Below are positions 9,884 through 20,093 of a stretch of DNA of 64,000 nt, one piece after another. The stretch is taken from contig NC_037274.1 in NCBI RefSeq assembly GCF_000002425.4, positions 14,485,517 through 14,549,516 on the forward strand. The letters are read 5' to 3'. The stretch is from Physcomitrium patens (taxonomy: Eukaryota > Streptophyta > Bryopsida > Funariales > Funariaceae). Under the pieces are notes generated by a model. That model had not been told where the DNA came from and did no database searches. It saw only the letters and a program-made list of their open reading frames with translations. Each line of letters begins with the position of its first letter. The first letter of the stretch is position 1. Both the position numbers and the translations under genes were made by a program.

Positions 9884-10804
9884 TTTTGAAACATTCTTCG
9901 AATTGTTTATAGAAGTATTCTCTTCAAGTCTTGCCAATTTGATTTGAAGATTTCACATTCCTCGTATAATTTCTTCCATATCCATATCTGCTTTCTTTGA
10001 CAAGGATGTCGAAGGTTGAACTGTAAGCATTGTCGGTGGTGTTGTACGTACTGGAGCTTTGGGTGCTTGTACTGTTTTCGGAATATTGCTCCTATCCTTC
10101 CTCCTTTCTTTTTTTGTAAGCAACCCCACTGCATCTTCAACGTTCTTCCACTTCGTCGTCAATCCTTCATCTTCTTCTTTGTCTTCAAGAAGGGGTTCTA
10201 ATTTCTCTTGCAATTCTCCATCAGCAGCTTGAAGAAATAGATCAACTTTGTTCGGCTCCAATGTCAATTTTTCTACCTTCGATAATTGAGAGTACTACCT
10301 CTCAAATTCCCTTAGTAGCTCTGTTGTTTGCAAATTCTTATTGGGCCGTTCAATCCATTCCAGAAACAGCTTCTTAGTAACGCGATCAGCATCTTCCAAG
10401 AAATATTCGTCTTTCAATACATGTGAAAAATCCTCCCATGAATTCCCACAACGATCCGTAATCGATGTAATGTGGTCCCTTATCTCCGGTATCGTGGCAA
10501 GTCCAAATAGTGCAACCATTTTCTTCTCAGAAACCCGATTTAATTCCATTTCATGAACATAACATCTTAAATACCTTGAAATATTCCTCCCATCAAATTG
10601 ATCAATTTTATTGACCACTGCTTGTAATGCTTTGGTTGCCAAAGCTTCCTTTCGATCATTGCTTTGCTGTTGCTGCATTGACAATGAGAAGGCTTGAAAC
10701 AAACTAGCAATAGATGGATCCATGTGCATATCTTGTCCTTTAGAAGACTCCCCACCAGAAACTTCTCCCAAAAATCCTTCAAAATTTTTATTTTCGTTTT
10801 CCAT
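9884..10804 (-). pseudogene. gag N-terminal and capsid region of element B
   Basis: ATG at 10,804 (MENENKNFEGFLGEV) lies 72 bases after the LTR, the normal place for gag. The capsid-like part includes ALQAVVNKIDQFDGRNISRYL and WEDFSHVLKDEYFLEDADRV, a pattern of retrotransposon gag. Interruptions in this one frame are TAG at 10,295 and TGA at 9,953, each one transition from a sense codon (CAG, CGA). The piece 9,953-10,267 (LEPNKVDLFLQAADGELQEK) is the continuation of the same protein, not a separate gene. Confidence 0.82.
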
Positions 10805-10853
10805 AAAAATAAAGATAAAATCAACTGAAATCCAATACCTTCTACCTCAAGCT

Positions 10854-10871
10854 TTCACGTCGGGTTCACCA
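10854..10871 (-). other. Primer-binding site of element B
   Basis: Four bases after the LTR, the minus strand reads TGGTGAACCCGACGTGAA, which starts with the TGG complementary to a tRNA CCA end. I cannot name the tRNA with confidence. Confidence 0.5.
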
Positions 10872-10875
10872 CTTA

Positions 10876-12217
10876 TGTCGTATTACGTGCTTTCCTGCTC
10901 GAAAACACGCCGGCGTCTGGCTGTAGAAGGTAGTATGGAGATTCGCCGATAGTCAAGCAGTCTATCAGTTTTTGACTGCTGGAATATAAACGACTGCAAC
11001 AATGTACCGTAAATCTATACGGGTACTCTTCGACTGCTTGTCGAAGTCTTTTTTTTTTTTTTGCCCCAGCCGATAGGTCTCTAGACGTTACAGAGAACCC
11101 CGAACAACCCAAACTGTTAATCTTCAATACCCCTTTGTACTTACGATCTTGTTTCCACTGACTGTCCTGTTAGATTAACCCCATAAATTTCATTCACTCC
11201 GCATACTCAATCCTATAGACACCCTTTTAATCCTTCAATCACAGACGTAACTCGATTTTACAAAACAGTCAAGAGTATTCAAATCCACTTCATTTAAAAA
11301 TCCCGATTCACCATTACAACACTGACTTTAGCAGCGATTGCCTCAGTCTTCCCAAAACTCTACGAAGAAGAAAAATCCAAATTCTATGTCTTTCCTTCCC
11401 CGACCCGAAGCATGAAGCTCCTCTCTCTAATTTCCTTGATCTTCAAAACCCCCAATGAAAACGAACTAGTAACCTTACAAAAAGCTTGAAGCTAGCTCCC
11501 CGATTCTCCGAAAAAAAAAAAACCTCTCCTCCCTAAAACTATATTCTCCCCTAACCTTATCCTCTGAACTTCTTCAATCTTCCATCTTAGATCCGGAATT
11601 GGCTCCCGCGGTCAGAGCTTAGATCCGAAATTGGCTCACGTCATCAAGGCCTTCTCCTCCGTTTTTACCTTTAAGAGATCCATTTACCGTAAACAACGTT
11701 CCCTGAAATGGCACAGAGAACAGGACAGTCCGAAATAGAATCGAAATGCCGTAATCGGGACCACATTGAGTCGCCCGACCAATTCAGGTCGCATATTGGG
11801 TAAGATGCCCGTAGTAACCTAGATGCTCGCGTAATTGGATCAAATTGGTCTTCGCGTCAGACTGGCTGAGGCCCGTAGTAAGACCTGGATTTTTTCGTAA
11901 CTAGACTGCATTGGGTTGTTCCACCAATACAGGTCTCATATTGGGTAAGAGGACCCGGATTGGATTCTCGAAATTGGATCCAATTGGCTCTTCAAACCCG
12001 TCGTGTGAATTGGTCCTTCTCATCTTGCTAACTCCCGTTATTAGAATCGAATGGAGCATTTCAGTATGCCCCGGCTGACTGTAACGGGGTGACTGAACCT
12101 GACCACTCAGTATTTGTACTGGAGTTGGTTGATGCTCCCAATATTCGAGGTAACTGAATATTAATAAAATTCCCCTTTCTTTTTATTTTCACTGTATACT
12201 CGTGTTACAACACGACA
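10876..12217 (-). repeat. LTR of element B (5' LTR in element sense)
   Basis: 1,342 bp, partner of 3,550-4,893 with the same ends. It holds the promoter for element B, reading leftwards. The hairpin and T-tract are at 11,028-11,061. The two LTRs differ by a low percentage by eye, which implies a fairly recent insertion relative to A. Confidence 0.93.
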
Positions 12218-12221
12218 GCGT

Positions 12222-12922
12222 TTGTTTCTGCACCAATCTTGTATGGTGTTGATTTTTTCAAAGCATTCTTTATAAAAACAGATGCATCAGACTTTGCTCT
12301 GGGTGTGGTTTTATCACAAATGGGAATAAATGACTAACTTCATCCAGTAGCCTTTCATTCAAGAAAATTCTCAGCAGCAGAAATCAATTATGAGATCCAC
12401 GACAAAGAACTTCTTGCAATCGTGGATTCTTTTTAAGAATGGCATCATTATCTAGAAGGCGCTTCCATTCCAGTCATCGTGTATACAAATCACAAGAATC
12501 TTGAGTATTTTATGTCAATACGCATATTAAATTATCGTCAAGCTCGTTGGAACATGTCTTTATCAAGATTCGAGTTCATCATCACTTATTGGCCAAGAAA
12601 ACAACAAGATTTGTCCAATGCCTTGTCTAGACATTCTTATCTTGCACCAAAAGAAGGAGATGCAGCTTTTGAGCAACAAAGAATGGTTTTCTTGAAGCCG
12701 GAGCAATTTCATCTTCGAGCAATAAAATCAACATTGATTAATGATTTAAATTTTCTTAAGCAAGTCCAACTAAGTATGTCTTTAGACCCTCTTGTTCATG
12801 ATATCAAGAATAATTCTTCTAAATCTCATGATCACTCTAAATTTGAATTCAAGAAAAACCTACTCTATTTCGAAGGACGCCTATATGTTCCACAAGAAGA
12901 AGCACGTTTACGTATTCTTTAA
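12222..12922 (+). pseudogene. RNase H domain of element A (continues from 3,549)
   Basis: The reading resumes directly after element B with a KTDASDFALGVVLSQMG block, the first catalytic region of RNase H. A TAA at 12,434 (in place of a CAA/CAG-type codon) and the motif VYTNHKNLEYF follow; in most relatives the latter is YTDHKNL, so a catalytic Asp has become Asn. The segment ends with the spacer to integrase (KPEQFHLRAIKSTLIND, PQEEARLRIL) and a TAA at 12,920. Confidence 0.82.
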
Positions 12923-13930
12923 GCTTGTCATGACTTCCCAGCACCAAAATATTTTGGATACAATAAAACTTTAGAACTAATATCCAGGGATTTTTGGTAG
13001 CCACAAATGTGGAAAGCAGTCAAAGATTTTGTACAATCTTGTAATGTTTGCTCGAGATCAAAAACTCCTCGTCATCGACCTTACGAACTTCTTCAGCCAT
13101 TATCCATTCGAGAACAACCATGGTCTTCTATTTCTATGGACTTCATCACGGATCTTCCAATCTCAGGTTCTTATAACTCTATATTCATGATAGTAGATTG
13201 TTTTACCAAGATGGCATATTTTGTACCATGTACAAAATGTATCACAGGTGAAGAAATAGCTAAGCTCTTTCTTGAAAATATTTGTCGCTATCATGGATTA
13301 TCCAAGGATATTATATCAGATAGGGGAACTCAATTTGTATCAAGATTTTGACAGACTCTTTTCAAGATTCTAAAAGTGGATATAAAACTATCTTCAGTAT
13401 TCCATCCTCAAACTGATAGACAAATGGAGAGTGTTAATCAAGTTTTGGAGCAATATTTAAGATGTACCATTAACTACCAACAAAATGATTGGACAACTCT
13501 TTTGCCATTGGTAGAGTTTGCTTACAATAACACGGTACATTCTTCTACAAAACAAACACCTTTCTTTGCTAATTATGGTTATCATCCACGACTTGATACT
13601 TTTGACTTTTCAAAAGTTGATAATCCTATTGCAAAAGATTTGGCAATTCATTTATCAGAGCTACATGCAACGATGAAGGCGTAGTTAAAAGAGGCTCAAA
13701 AACAACAAAAGGTCAATGCAAATGTCTATCGAAAGGAACAACCACCATTCCTCTTGGGTGATAAGGTATGGCTACTTTGTCGCAATATCAAGACCACTTG
13801 TCCTTGTGACAAGTTGGACTATCGAAGGCTTGGACCATTTTCTATTTCTGCACAAATCAATCCAGTTGCATATCGTTTATATCTATCGGAGTCAATGAAA
13901 ATCCATCCAGTATTCCAGGTGTCTCTTCTT
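12923..13930 (+). pseudogene. Integrase of element A
   Basis: The zinc-binding segment has FVQSCNVCSRSKTPRHRPYE (the two cysteines). The core has MDFITDLPISGSYNSIFMIV (first Asp), IISDRGTQFVSRF (second Asp) and MESVNQVLEQYLR (Glu), so the D,D-35-E triad is kept. The C-terminal domain is seen at 13,754 on (GDKVWLLCRNIKT). Stops at 12,998 (TAG, Trp expected), 13,349 (TGA, Trp expected) and 13,682 (TAG) break one continuous frame. All are single G-to-A or C-to-T steps. Confidence 0.85.
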
Positions 13931-13959
13931 GAACTATATAAGACAATAGATATACCAAG

Positions 13960-14182
13960 AAGACCACAAGCTCCACCTCCTCCTATAGAAGTGGACAATA
14001 ATGAAGAGTTTGAAGTAGAAGAAGTCTTAGATTCAAGGTGGTACCGAAATAAATTAGAATATCTTATCCATTGGCACGGATATGATATTAGTGAACCCAC
14101 ATGGGAGCCAATAAAGAATCTTGCAAATGTAATAAAGGTGGTAGAGGCTTTTCATCGACGACATCCATCAAAATCAAGATGA
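13960..14182 (+). pseudogene. Chromodomain at the C-terminus of element A pol
   Basis: After a proline-rich linker (RRPQAPPPPIEVDNNEEFEV) comes FEVEEVLDSRWYRN, then LEYLIHWHGYDISEPTWEP and a final helix, matching the chromodomain fold that binds methylated histone tails and steers chromovirus insertion into heterochromatin. The two aromatic positions in the IHWHGY block are kept. This part is open to its stop at 14,180. Confidence 0.87.
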
Positions 14183-14344
14183 AAACCTTCTTCATGAAAG
14201 AAACAAGATTTAGGCAAGATAACATTCTACTTTCAATCCTTGTTTCGTAGCTTCTTTGTAGTTGTACTCGGGAGATACAGAACCAACAACTGGCGGATTC
14301 GCCTCAAGAGCCTTTATTTGCTGACCTGCCAGATGAGATATTAC
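14183..14344 (+). other. Spacer after pol of element A with part of an unassigned reading frame
   Basis: A frame open after a TAG near 14,248 includes [20 protein letters not shown] and then reaches the captured segment. It continues with YHNLGRDSRCLVIFLEV at 17,150-17,200 if the captured DNA is removed. I do not recognise it. It may be an extra small ORF of element A between the chromodomain and the 3' LTR, or chance. Confidence 0.3.
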
Positions 14345-14367
14345 GCGTTTGGTATCACAATTTGGGA
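14345..14367 (+). repeat. Left copy of the 23-bp direct repeat flanking the captured segment
   Basis: GCGTTTGGTATCACAATTTG followed by GGA, identical to 17,144-17,166. Its last bases (GGGA) are also the sequence that precedes GTCAAC in the source gene, a 4-bp microhomology at the junction. Confidence 0.9.
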
Positions 14368-17140
14368 GTCAACATTGCTAGGCTCAACATGTGTCACGGC
14401 ACTCACGAGTGGCACCGGCAGGTGATCAAGAATTGCCGGAGGTTGAATGCTGAGAAGGGCTATGGCATTGTTGTAATGATCGACACCGAGGGGAGTGAGA
14501 TACACATGGGCGACCTGGGTGGGGTCTCTTCTGCCAAAGAGGAAGTAAGTTGAAACTTATTGTTTAGGTCGTGCTGCCCTACCTTAAGTGCATTCATTCC
14601 TTGCATGCAGATTTTCTAGCGCTTTTGTCAAGCTGCTTTTGCTATTGAGCTATATTCCATGCATCTTCTCTTTGATGATTTTCGAGATTTTAAGTAGGGG
14701 TACTAAGTTATTTTTTCCTTCAATCCTGTATGTGTGAAGGATGGAGAAGAGTGGTGTTTCACTATTCGGAAATTTAACGGTCCATTGCCTGCTTACACTC
14801 TCCCTGTCAATTACGAAGGCTTTGCTGAAGGTATACTCGACTCTTACTTACTTCTGTCTGTAAATGCTGTCTGGTTATGAATTTATTGTTGCACAGTTTT
14901 ATGACTTTTGGTCGTCCCAAGACCAGTGCACTTGCAAATCTCCCTTCCCAAAATGCTGTTTTGAAAGACTAACCTGCTTAATCTAGATTTATTATTCTCA
15001 TGATCTGGGTAAACCTTGTTGGATGGTTACTACAGATGTACAGGTAGGCGACGAGTTGGTAGTAGATGGAGGAATGGTGAGGTTCGAGGTTCTAGAGAAG
15101 GTGGGTCCAGATGTGAAGTGCAAGTGCACTGACCCTGGAATACTTCTGCCGTGTGCCAACCTTAATTTATGGCGCGACGGTTACCTGGTGCGGGAGAAGA
15201 ATGTTACGCTTCCCACAATATCATCAAAGGTAAATACCATTCTTCTTCTTATTATTATTTCCTGATTTTTATTTTATTTCTTTTTTATTTTTGTTTCTTT
15301 TTGATATTTTTGAGTTCTACAGATGTTTTTGTTCGTTACGTTCTCATTTTTTGCAAACACACAAGACGGACGATTGGCCACGTGAGGCTAATTTCCTCGT
15401 TCAATTCCTCCGCGCTTATTTCAGCTTTAGCTTAAACTTAAATTCAGCTTTCCAAAAGCTTGCGAATGGTTTGCAGGATTGGGTTGATATCGACTTTGGC
15501 ATATCTGAAGGCGTGGATTTCATTGCCGTTTCGTTTGTGAAGTCTCCCGATGTCATTAAACATCTCAAGAGTTACGTTGCTGCACGGTCCCCAGACAGGT
15601 ACCAGTATCATGATGGATTCGTCTTCATGTTCATGTATTTTGCGTAAATGAAAAAAAAAAAAAAAAATATGTACATCTGACATGCGAGTGATTTTTATTG
15701 CTCAATCCAAGAGTGGATGAAGTTATTTTTTTATAGAGTTCTCCCATCTACTTTACAATTACATGCAGTGATATGCTTTGTAATGCAGGTCAATTGGTGT
15801 CATCGCCAAGATCGAAGACGCGAATTCCCTCAGATGTTTGGATGATATTATCCGTGTTTCAGATGGAGTGATGGTTGCAAGAGGAGATCTTGGTGCTCAG
15901 ATACCACTGGAACAAGTTCCATCTGTGCAAGAAGCCATTATTGATGCTTGTCGAAAGCTTAACAGGCCTGTGATTGTCGCATCACAACTTCTTGAATCGA
16001 TGATTGAGTATCCCACACCTACTCGAGCAGAGGTGAGATTCGTATGGTATTCCATTTAACGAATTAGAGTGGTCCCATTGTAGTGTGCATCCCTCCGTCT
16101 ATATCCATCATGTGAACCGGCTAGTGTCTCTGTATGTTTTAGTCCAAATACCTCTCCAGCCTCTTTCCTCTTCAAATTGCATTCAGATTGATGAGAACCT
16201 TTAAGTAATAAAGCTTTGACCATTCACTTCACTTGCAGGTGGCAGATGTCTCAAATGCTGTGAGGCAACAAGCAGATGCGTTGATGCTGTCTGGCGAATC
16301 TGCCATGGGCCTTCATCCTCAGAAGGCTGTTGAGGTCTTGCGAGGGGTGAGTGTGCGCATGGAGCATTGGAGTCGGGAGGAGTCTCATCATGAGAAACCT
16401 CCATTGCCAGAGATTTCTACATCGGATACTGGAAGAACATCTGAACAGATATGCAACTCTGCGACTCAGATAGGTGGGCTTCTGAATATCACTGGTATCA
16501 TTACTTAAGTTATCAATGAAGTGAGGTGTCGCAATCCGGTTGCTCTTAATCTTTTACTGGAATTCTATGAAGATTCTTGACAACGATGTGGTTACGCAGC
16601 CAATAAACTGGGAGCTGATGCAATTCTTGTGTATACACGCCGAGGCTACATGGCATCTTTGATTTCAAGGAACCGTCCAGATTGCCCCATCTTCGCTTTC
16701 ACGGAGTCACGCAATGTTATGCGGTGCATGGACCTACAATGGGGCGTCGTTCCTTTTCAGTTTGCTTTCAGAAAAGATTTAGAGAGTAACCTTCTTCAAT
16801 CCTTGGCTCTTTTGAAAGCGCACTGTATGGTGAGATCCGGAAACCTTGTAGTCGCTGTGTCCGACGTCTCCTCAGCCTCGCAATCAGGAACAGGAGTCCT
16901 GCAATCCATTCAAGTTCACGTCTTATCTTGAGCAGTTCTTGTTCTCTCAGAGAATCAAGCATACCCGTTCAAGAGATTGTTCTCTCTATGGACTGCATAC
17001 CTAGGATTCCATATAATGGAGAAGTGATGGCATGAGACGACACGAGTCAGCAAAATAATTTACACTATATTGGGATTTGTCCATCTCCGAGTAACGTTGG
17101 AGAGAGATTTGCTAATAGAAAGTAGAGCCGGGGGCTTGCA
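14364..17140 (+). pseudogene. Captured genomic copy of the plastid pyruvate kinase alpha gene
   Basis: This 2.78 kb segment is the inverted copy of 23,568-26,343. It starts within exon 1 at codon 151-152 and holds exon 1 remainder (to 14,544), exons 14,740-14,830, 15,036-15,229, 15,477-15,598, 15,789-16,032, 16,239-16,473 and 16,600-16,931, all six introns with GT/AG ends, and about 209 bp of 3' flank. Introns show it was copied as DNA, not from mRNA. It lacks the promoter, the start codon, the transit peptide and the first 150 residues. The coding part has no stop; I noted one amino-acid change (Ala to Glu, residue 209). One intron carries a 1-bp length change near an A-run. It joins in frame to the upstream YHNLG frame of element A. 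Confidence 0.95.
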
Positions 17141-17143
17141 AAT

Positions 17144-17166
17144 GCGTTTGGTATCACAATTTGGGA
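17144..17166 (+). repeat. Right copy of the 23-bp direct repeat flanking the captured segment
   Basis: Identical to 14,345-14,367. Between the end of source homology (GCTTGCA, 17,140) and this repeat there are three bases (AAT) not explained by either parent, a short filler. Confidence 0.9.
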
Positions 17167-17409
17167 AGGGACTCCCGATGTTTGGTGATTTTCTTAGAGG
17201 TAGGAACAACTCTTGCTCGTGTTCCAAATGTTGTATTTGAAGGAAGTTATGAAGGCCTCAACAATGATCAAATAATTGGATGGTCTTTCCGCCTTGGTAT
17301 GGGACACTACTGATTGTTGAGAGGCCCTATCAATCATCTTCGAAGAGAACAAAGATCAGAGTATGTGGCGAATACAATTCGTCACATGATAGATTTCCTC
17401 AACATATGA
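17167..17409 (+). other. Unassigned ORF remnant before the 3' LTR of A
   Basis: This continues the frame seen at about 14,249-14,344: GRDSRCLVIFLEVGTTLARV, then PNVVFEGSYEGLNNDQIIGW and SFRLGMGHY before TGA, then LLRGPINHLRREQR. No family is recognised. It could be an accessory ORF of the retroelement. Confidence 0.3.
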
Positions 17410-17436
17410 TGACCGCTCCTCGTGGAACTCGTTCCT

Positions 17437-17449
17437 AGAAGGGGGAGTA
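17437..17449 (+). other. Polypurine tract of element A
   Basis: AGAAGGGGGAGTAA directly precedes TGTCA of the 3' LTR, as expected for the plus-strand primer. Confidence 0.7.
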
Positions 17450-17450
17450 A

Positions 17451-18002
17451 TGTCACAGACATACTCATATAAGCTAGTAATTACATATACATATAGGTGG
17501 AAGTAAGTAAAAGTAAGTTAATTCTATAGTATTTAATATGGAAGCTTCCTAGAAGCTTCATAGACACTACTTTGACTTCATAGGTGTCTTTAATTGACTT
17601 TTTGGATTAGAAACGTGGTCAATAAGTTGGCCATGTACCATACACATTGTTAGCTTGAAGATCAAGCTAACTATGTGGCCCACACGTAGAAAAACTTGCC
17701 TTGTAAGTCAAGGCATGTGTCCTACAAAGTCAATACATATTGGAGGTCCTATAGAATGTTGCTACGTAGCCCCTAGTTAGATAGTATATATAGACACAAG
17801 AGTGAAGCCTTCTTCACTCTTGTCAACTCCTTTCTTGCTTCCAGTCTAGTTTCAAGAGTCTCTAGTTTTCTTGTCTTTTGGCAATAGCCATTCCAGTTTC
17901 TCTTTCAATATACATACTTAGTTATTTATATTTTGTTACCTTTCTTTGAGTAAAGACTCACTTGTCTGAATTACTTTTTTCATGGAGTTCTTGTCTTTGA
18001 CA
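17451..18002 (+). repeat. 3' LTR of element A
   Basis: 552 bp with intact TGTCA...TGACA ends. It contains the GAAGCTTC pair, the TATA-like run and the exact 26-nt hairpin (17,797-17,822). It differs from the 5' LTR by scattered substitutions and a short deletion near 17,510. Confidence 0.88.
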
Positions 18003-18758
18003 TGTGCTTTCTTAAATGATGTCCTTTTCAAAGAATTTGTCCAATGTCTTTTGTAGCTCTTCAAATTCATTTGATCTAAGGTAATAAATTATTCAACTTA
18101 TCAATTTGGTCCTAGATAATAGTTATATTTAGAAAGAGGCATCTTGATTAGGTAGCATACCACTGAGTAAGCTAATTGGAAAGACATTCTAATATTCATG
18201 TATGAGTTGCTCTACACATTCTACTCATTTGACTGTCTTTTCCACCACTAAGACAAGATTAGAAACCACCGTATATACCAATTGCTTATGCTATATTTAT
18301 TTCTTCATAAAGATCATCTCTACAAATAAATCTTTAGCTACAATTTTTTTTTACTTCATTCAATGTAGAGGTATAAAGACTCAACTTACATCTACCATCA
18401 TTGAAGAATATTGCCCTTGTTAGCCAATCAACTTACTTATTTTTCACCTCTAGCTATGGCATATCAAAAATAAATTCTTTAAAATAGCTTGTGGTAGCCT
18501 CAAAACAGTACCTCATGTGATTAGAGCAATTGATCTCAAACTAGACGGTGGCTATCAATATGCTCTCAAAGAATAGACTAATACTTGCTCTCATACTAAT
18601 AAAATTGGACTAGATCATCTCTAAGATCTAAAGCCCTTCCAATCCATAGAAATATAAATTCCATCACAACATAGAATAATATAAATGAGAAGAAAAGTGA
18701 ACAAAATTAAATAAAATAAAACATAAAAAGTAAAACAAAGCAAAAGAGAATAGAATGG
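18003..18758 (-). pseudogene. Gypsy relic C, RT N-terminal side and upstream
   Basis: The minus strand begins the RT of relic C (ELQKTLDKFFEKDII-like) and joins in frame across element A to the RT fragment at 1-234. Toward 18,758 the reading is too decayed to assign domains with confidence; it should correspond to the protease side. Composition is AT-rich and stops are frequent. Confidence 0.55.
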
Positions 18759-20093
18759 TGTCGTATGGCATGATTTGCTATTTGGGAATACACTGGATAT
18801 CTAGCTGTAGAGAGTGTAGCTTAAATCTTTATATGAATCTTGAATTAGCCTCCCAAAACTCCTTTATTTTGTATAAAACTCAAAATATAACAAAACCCCT
18901 TCAAAAAGTATTTTTTCCACGAAGGATTTTCTTGTCTTTAACTTTAGAAAATCATAACTCTTAATCTAATCATTCAGTTTATCTCAAATTTACAAGATAG
19001 GTAGAATTCATCTTTAACTTTTATTACCAAAAAAAAAGCCAACTATAAATTCACTCCCGATCTTCTAGAATCTAAGAAACTCTAGCAGATGCTCTAAACC
19101 CTAATTTACAAGCACTCGAACACTATTTTCTTAATATCTCAAGAATCCAATACTCAAATATCATAAAACTTATGCATAAAGTTTATTAACATAAAATTAT
19201 ACATTTTCTGAAATTTTGAGCCAAAACCTTATGAAATTGCTCATGATATAGCTCAAGAGACAACCACTAGCAAATCGAGTTACTTACTACCCTTAGATTG
19301 CGTGTAGTGACTTCAAAATCCAATAACTCATTCACTTAACTTAGAATCCAGTAAACAGTATGTGAAAAGTGTAGCCGCAAAAGTGCTCTCTCCAGTCGCA
19401 GTCGCCGATCCTCAATTGCTATCCGTACACATACATTATGCTAAAAGGAGTGACAGTAGCTTCCAAATAAACACCTTAACTTTGAGTGTTTGTACCTCCT
19501 TCATATAAACTCCAAACCATACAAAACTTGCATCTAAATCATAGCCAAAAACCTAAACCTTTTGACCCTAGCCTTCAAAACTCGAATGGCCTTGAGAAAC
19601 TAGCCCTAATCTCTAATATGGCCTCAGGCAGCCTCCTCAAAGCCCATTGGTCATGATTTTTGACTAATAGGAATGGAGATTTTCATCATTCATCTCCATT
19701 CATCTATATTAGTGCCCTAATTACCCCTTTTGCTAACAAAACCCTTCTTCAATCCTTTTTCTTATAAAATTTACATAATTTATGCTCTAAACATCAAATA
19801 AAAGAATCAAAAGAAGTTTTCAATGGTCACTAATGTCTAACAAAGGTGATTCTAAATATTTAGAAGTTACTATCAACCAAAACCAATCTTAAAAGCCACT
19901 ATCAAAAGAAAATTAAAGTTATACAAATTCTATAGTAATTTTTTTAATTAATCTCTTCTCAAGGTAATAATCAAATTATATTCTACAACCAACTAAAATC
20001 TATTAATATGGCTCTCACCATGTTACTTAATGAATTATATATTTAGTACATAATTACATTATTTTCATATAGTAGCCGAACTACAACACGACA
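18759..20093 (+). repeat. Solo LTR of element B type with 4-bp target duplication
   Basis: It starts TGTCGTATGG, ends CTACAACACGACA and is 1,335 bp long, the same length class as the B LTRs. ATGG stands directly on both sides (18,755-18,758 and 20,094-20,097). Internal similarity to B is weak but visible near the start (CTGTAGAGAGTGTAG against CTGTAGAAGGTAGTATG). It is the result of LTR-LTR recombination that removed the internal region. Confidence 0.8.

Larger units (their letters stand above)
3550..12217 (-). mobile_element. Complete Ty3/gypsy element B, fungal-like pol, nested in A
   Basis: This 8,668-bp element is bounded by two near-identical LTRs (3,550-4,893 and 10,876-12,217) with TGTCGT...ACGACA ends. 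The flanks GCAT (3,546-3,549) and GCGT (12,218-12,221) fit a 4-bp target duplication with one transition; a related solo LTR at 18,759 shows a perfect 4-bp duplication. Transcription runs right to left: LTR, primer site, gag, zinc knuckle, protease, RT, RNase H, integrase, purine tract, LTR. No chromodomain is visible; the integrase ends in an acidic tail. At least five stops and one frameshift disable it, far fewer than in A, so it is younger. GC content is clearly higher than in the surrounding relics. Confidence 0.93.
235..18002 (+). mobile_element. Ty3/gypsy chromovirus A, interrupted by element B and a captured host gene piece
   Basis: This is an LTR retrotransposon with gag, protease, RT, RNase H, integrase and chromodomain in Ty3/gypsy order, so it belongs to the chromovirus branch. 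The ends are TGTCA...TGACA in the 3' LTR; the first bases of the 5' LTR are altered. The bases after the 3' LTR (18,003-18,007, TGTGC) and those before the 5' LTR (ACATGC) fit a damaged 5-bp target duplication. The related element F shows a clean 5-bp one. Element B splits the RNase H region at 3,550-12,217, and a pyruvate kinase segment occupies 14,364-17,140. The coding region has many stops, so A is dead. Confidence 0.88.

Noticed and set aside
9953..10267. A separate gene of element B
   Set aside because: It is in the same frame as gag from 10,804 and is only separated by a stop at 10,295.
14364..17140. A second functional pyruvate kinase gene
   Set aside because: It lacks promoter, start codon, transit peptide and 150 N-terminal residues and is bounded by retroelement sequence; it is a captured fragment.
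14364..17140. A processed retrocopy of kinase mRNA
   Set aside because: All six introns and the 3' flank are present and there is no poly(A) tail at the end.
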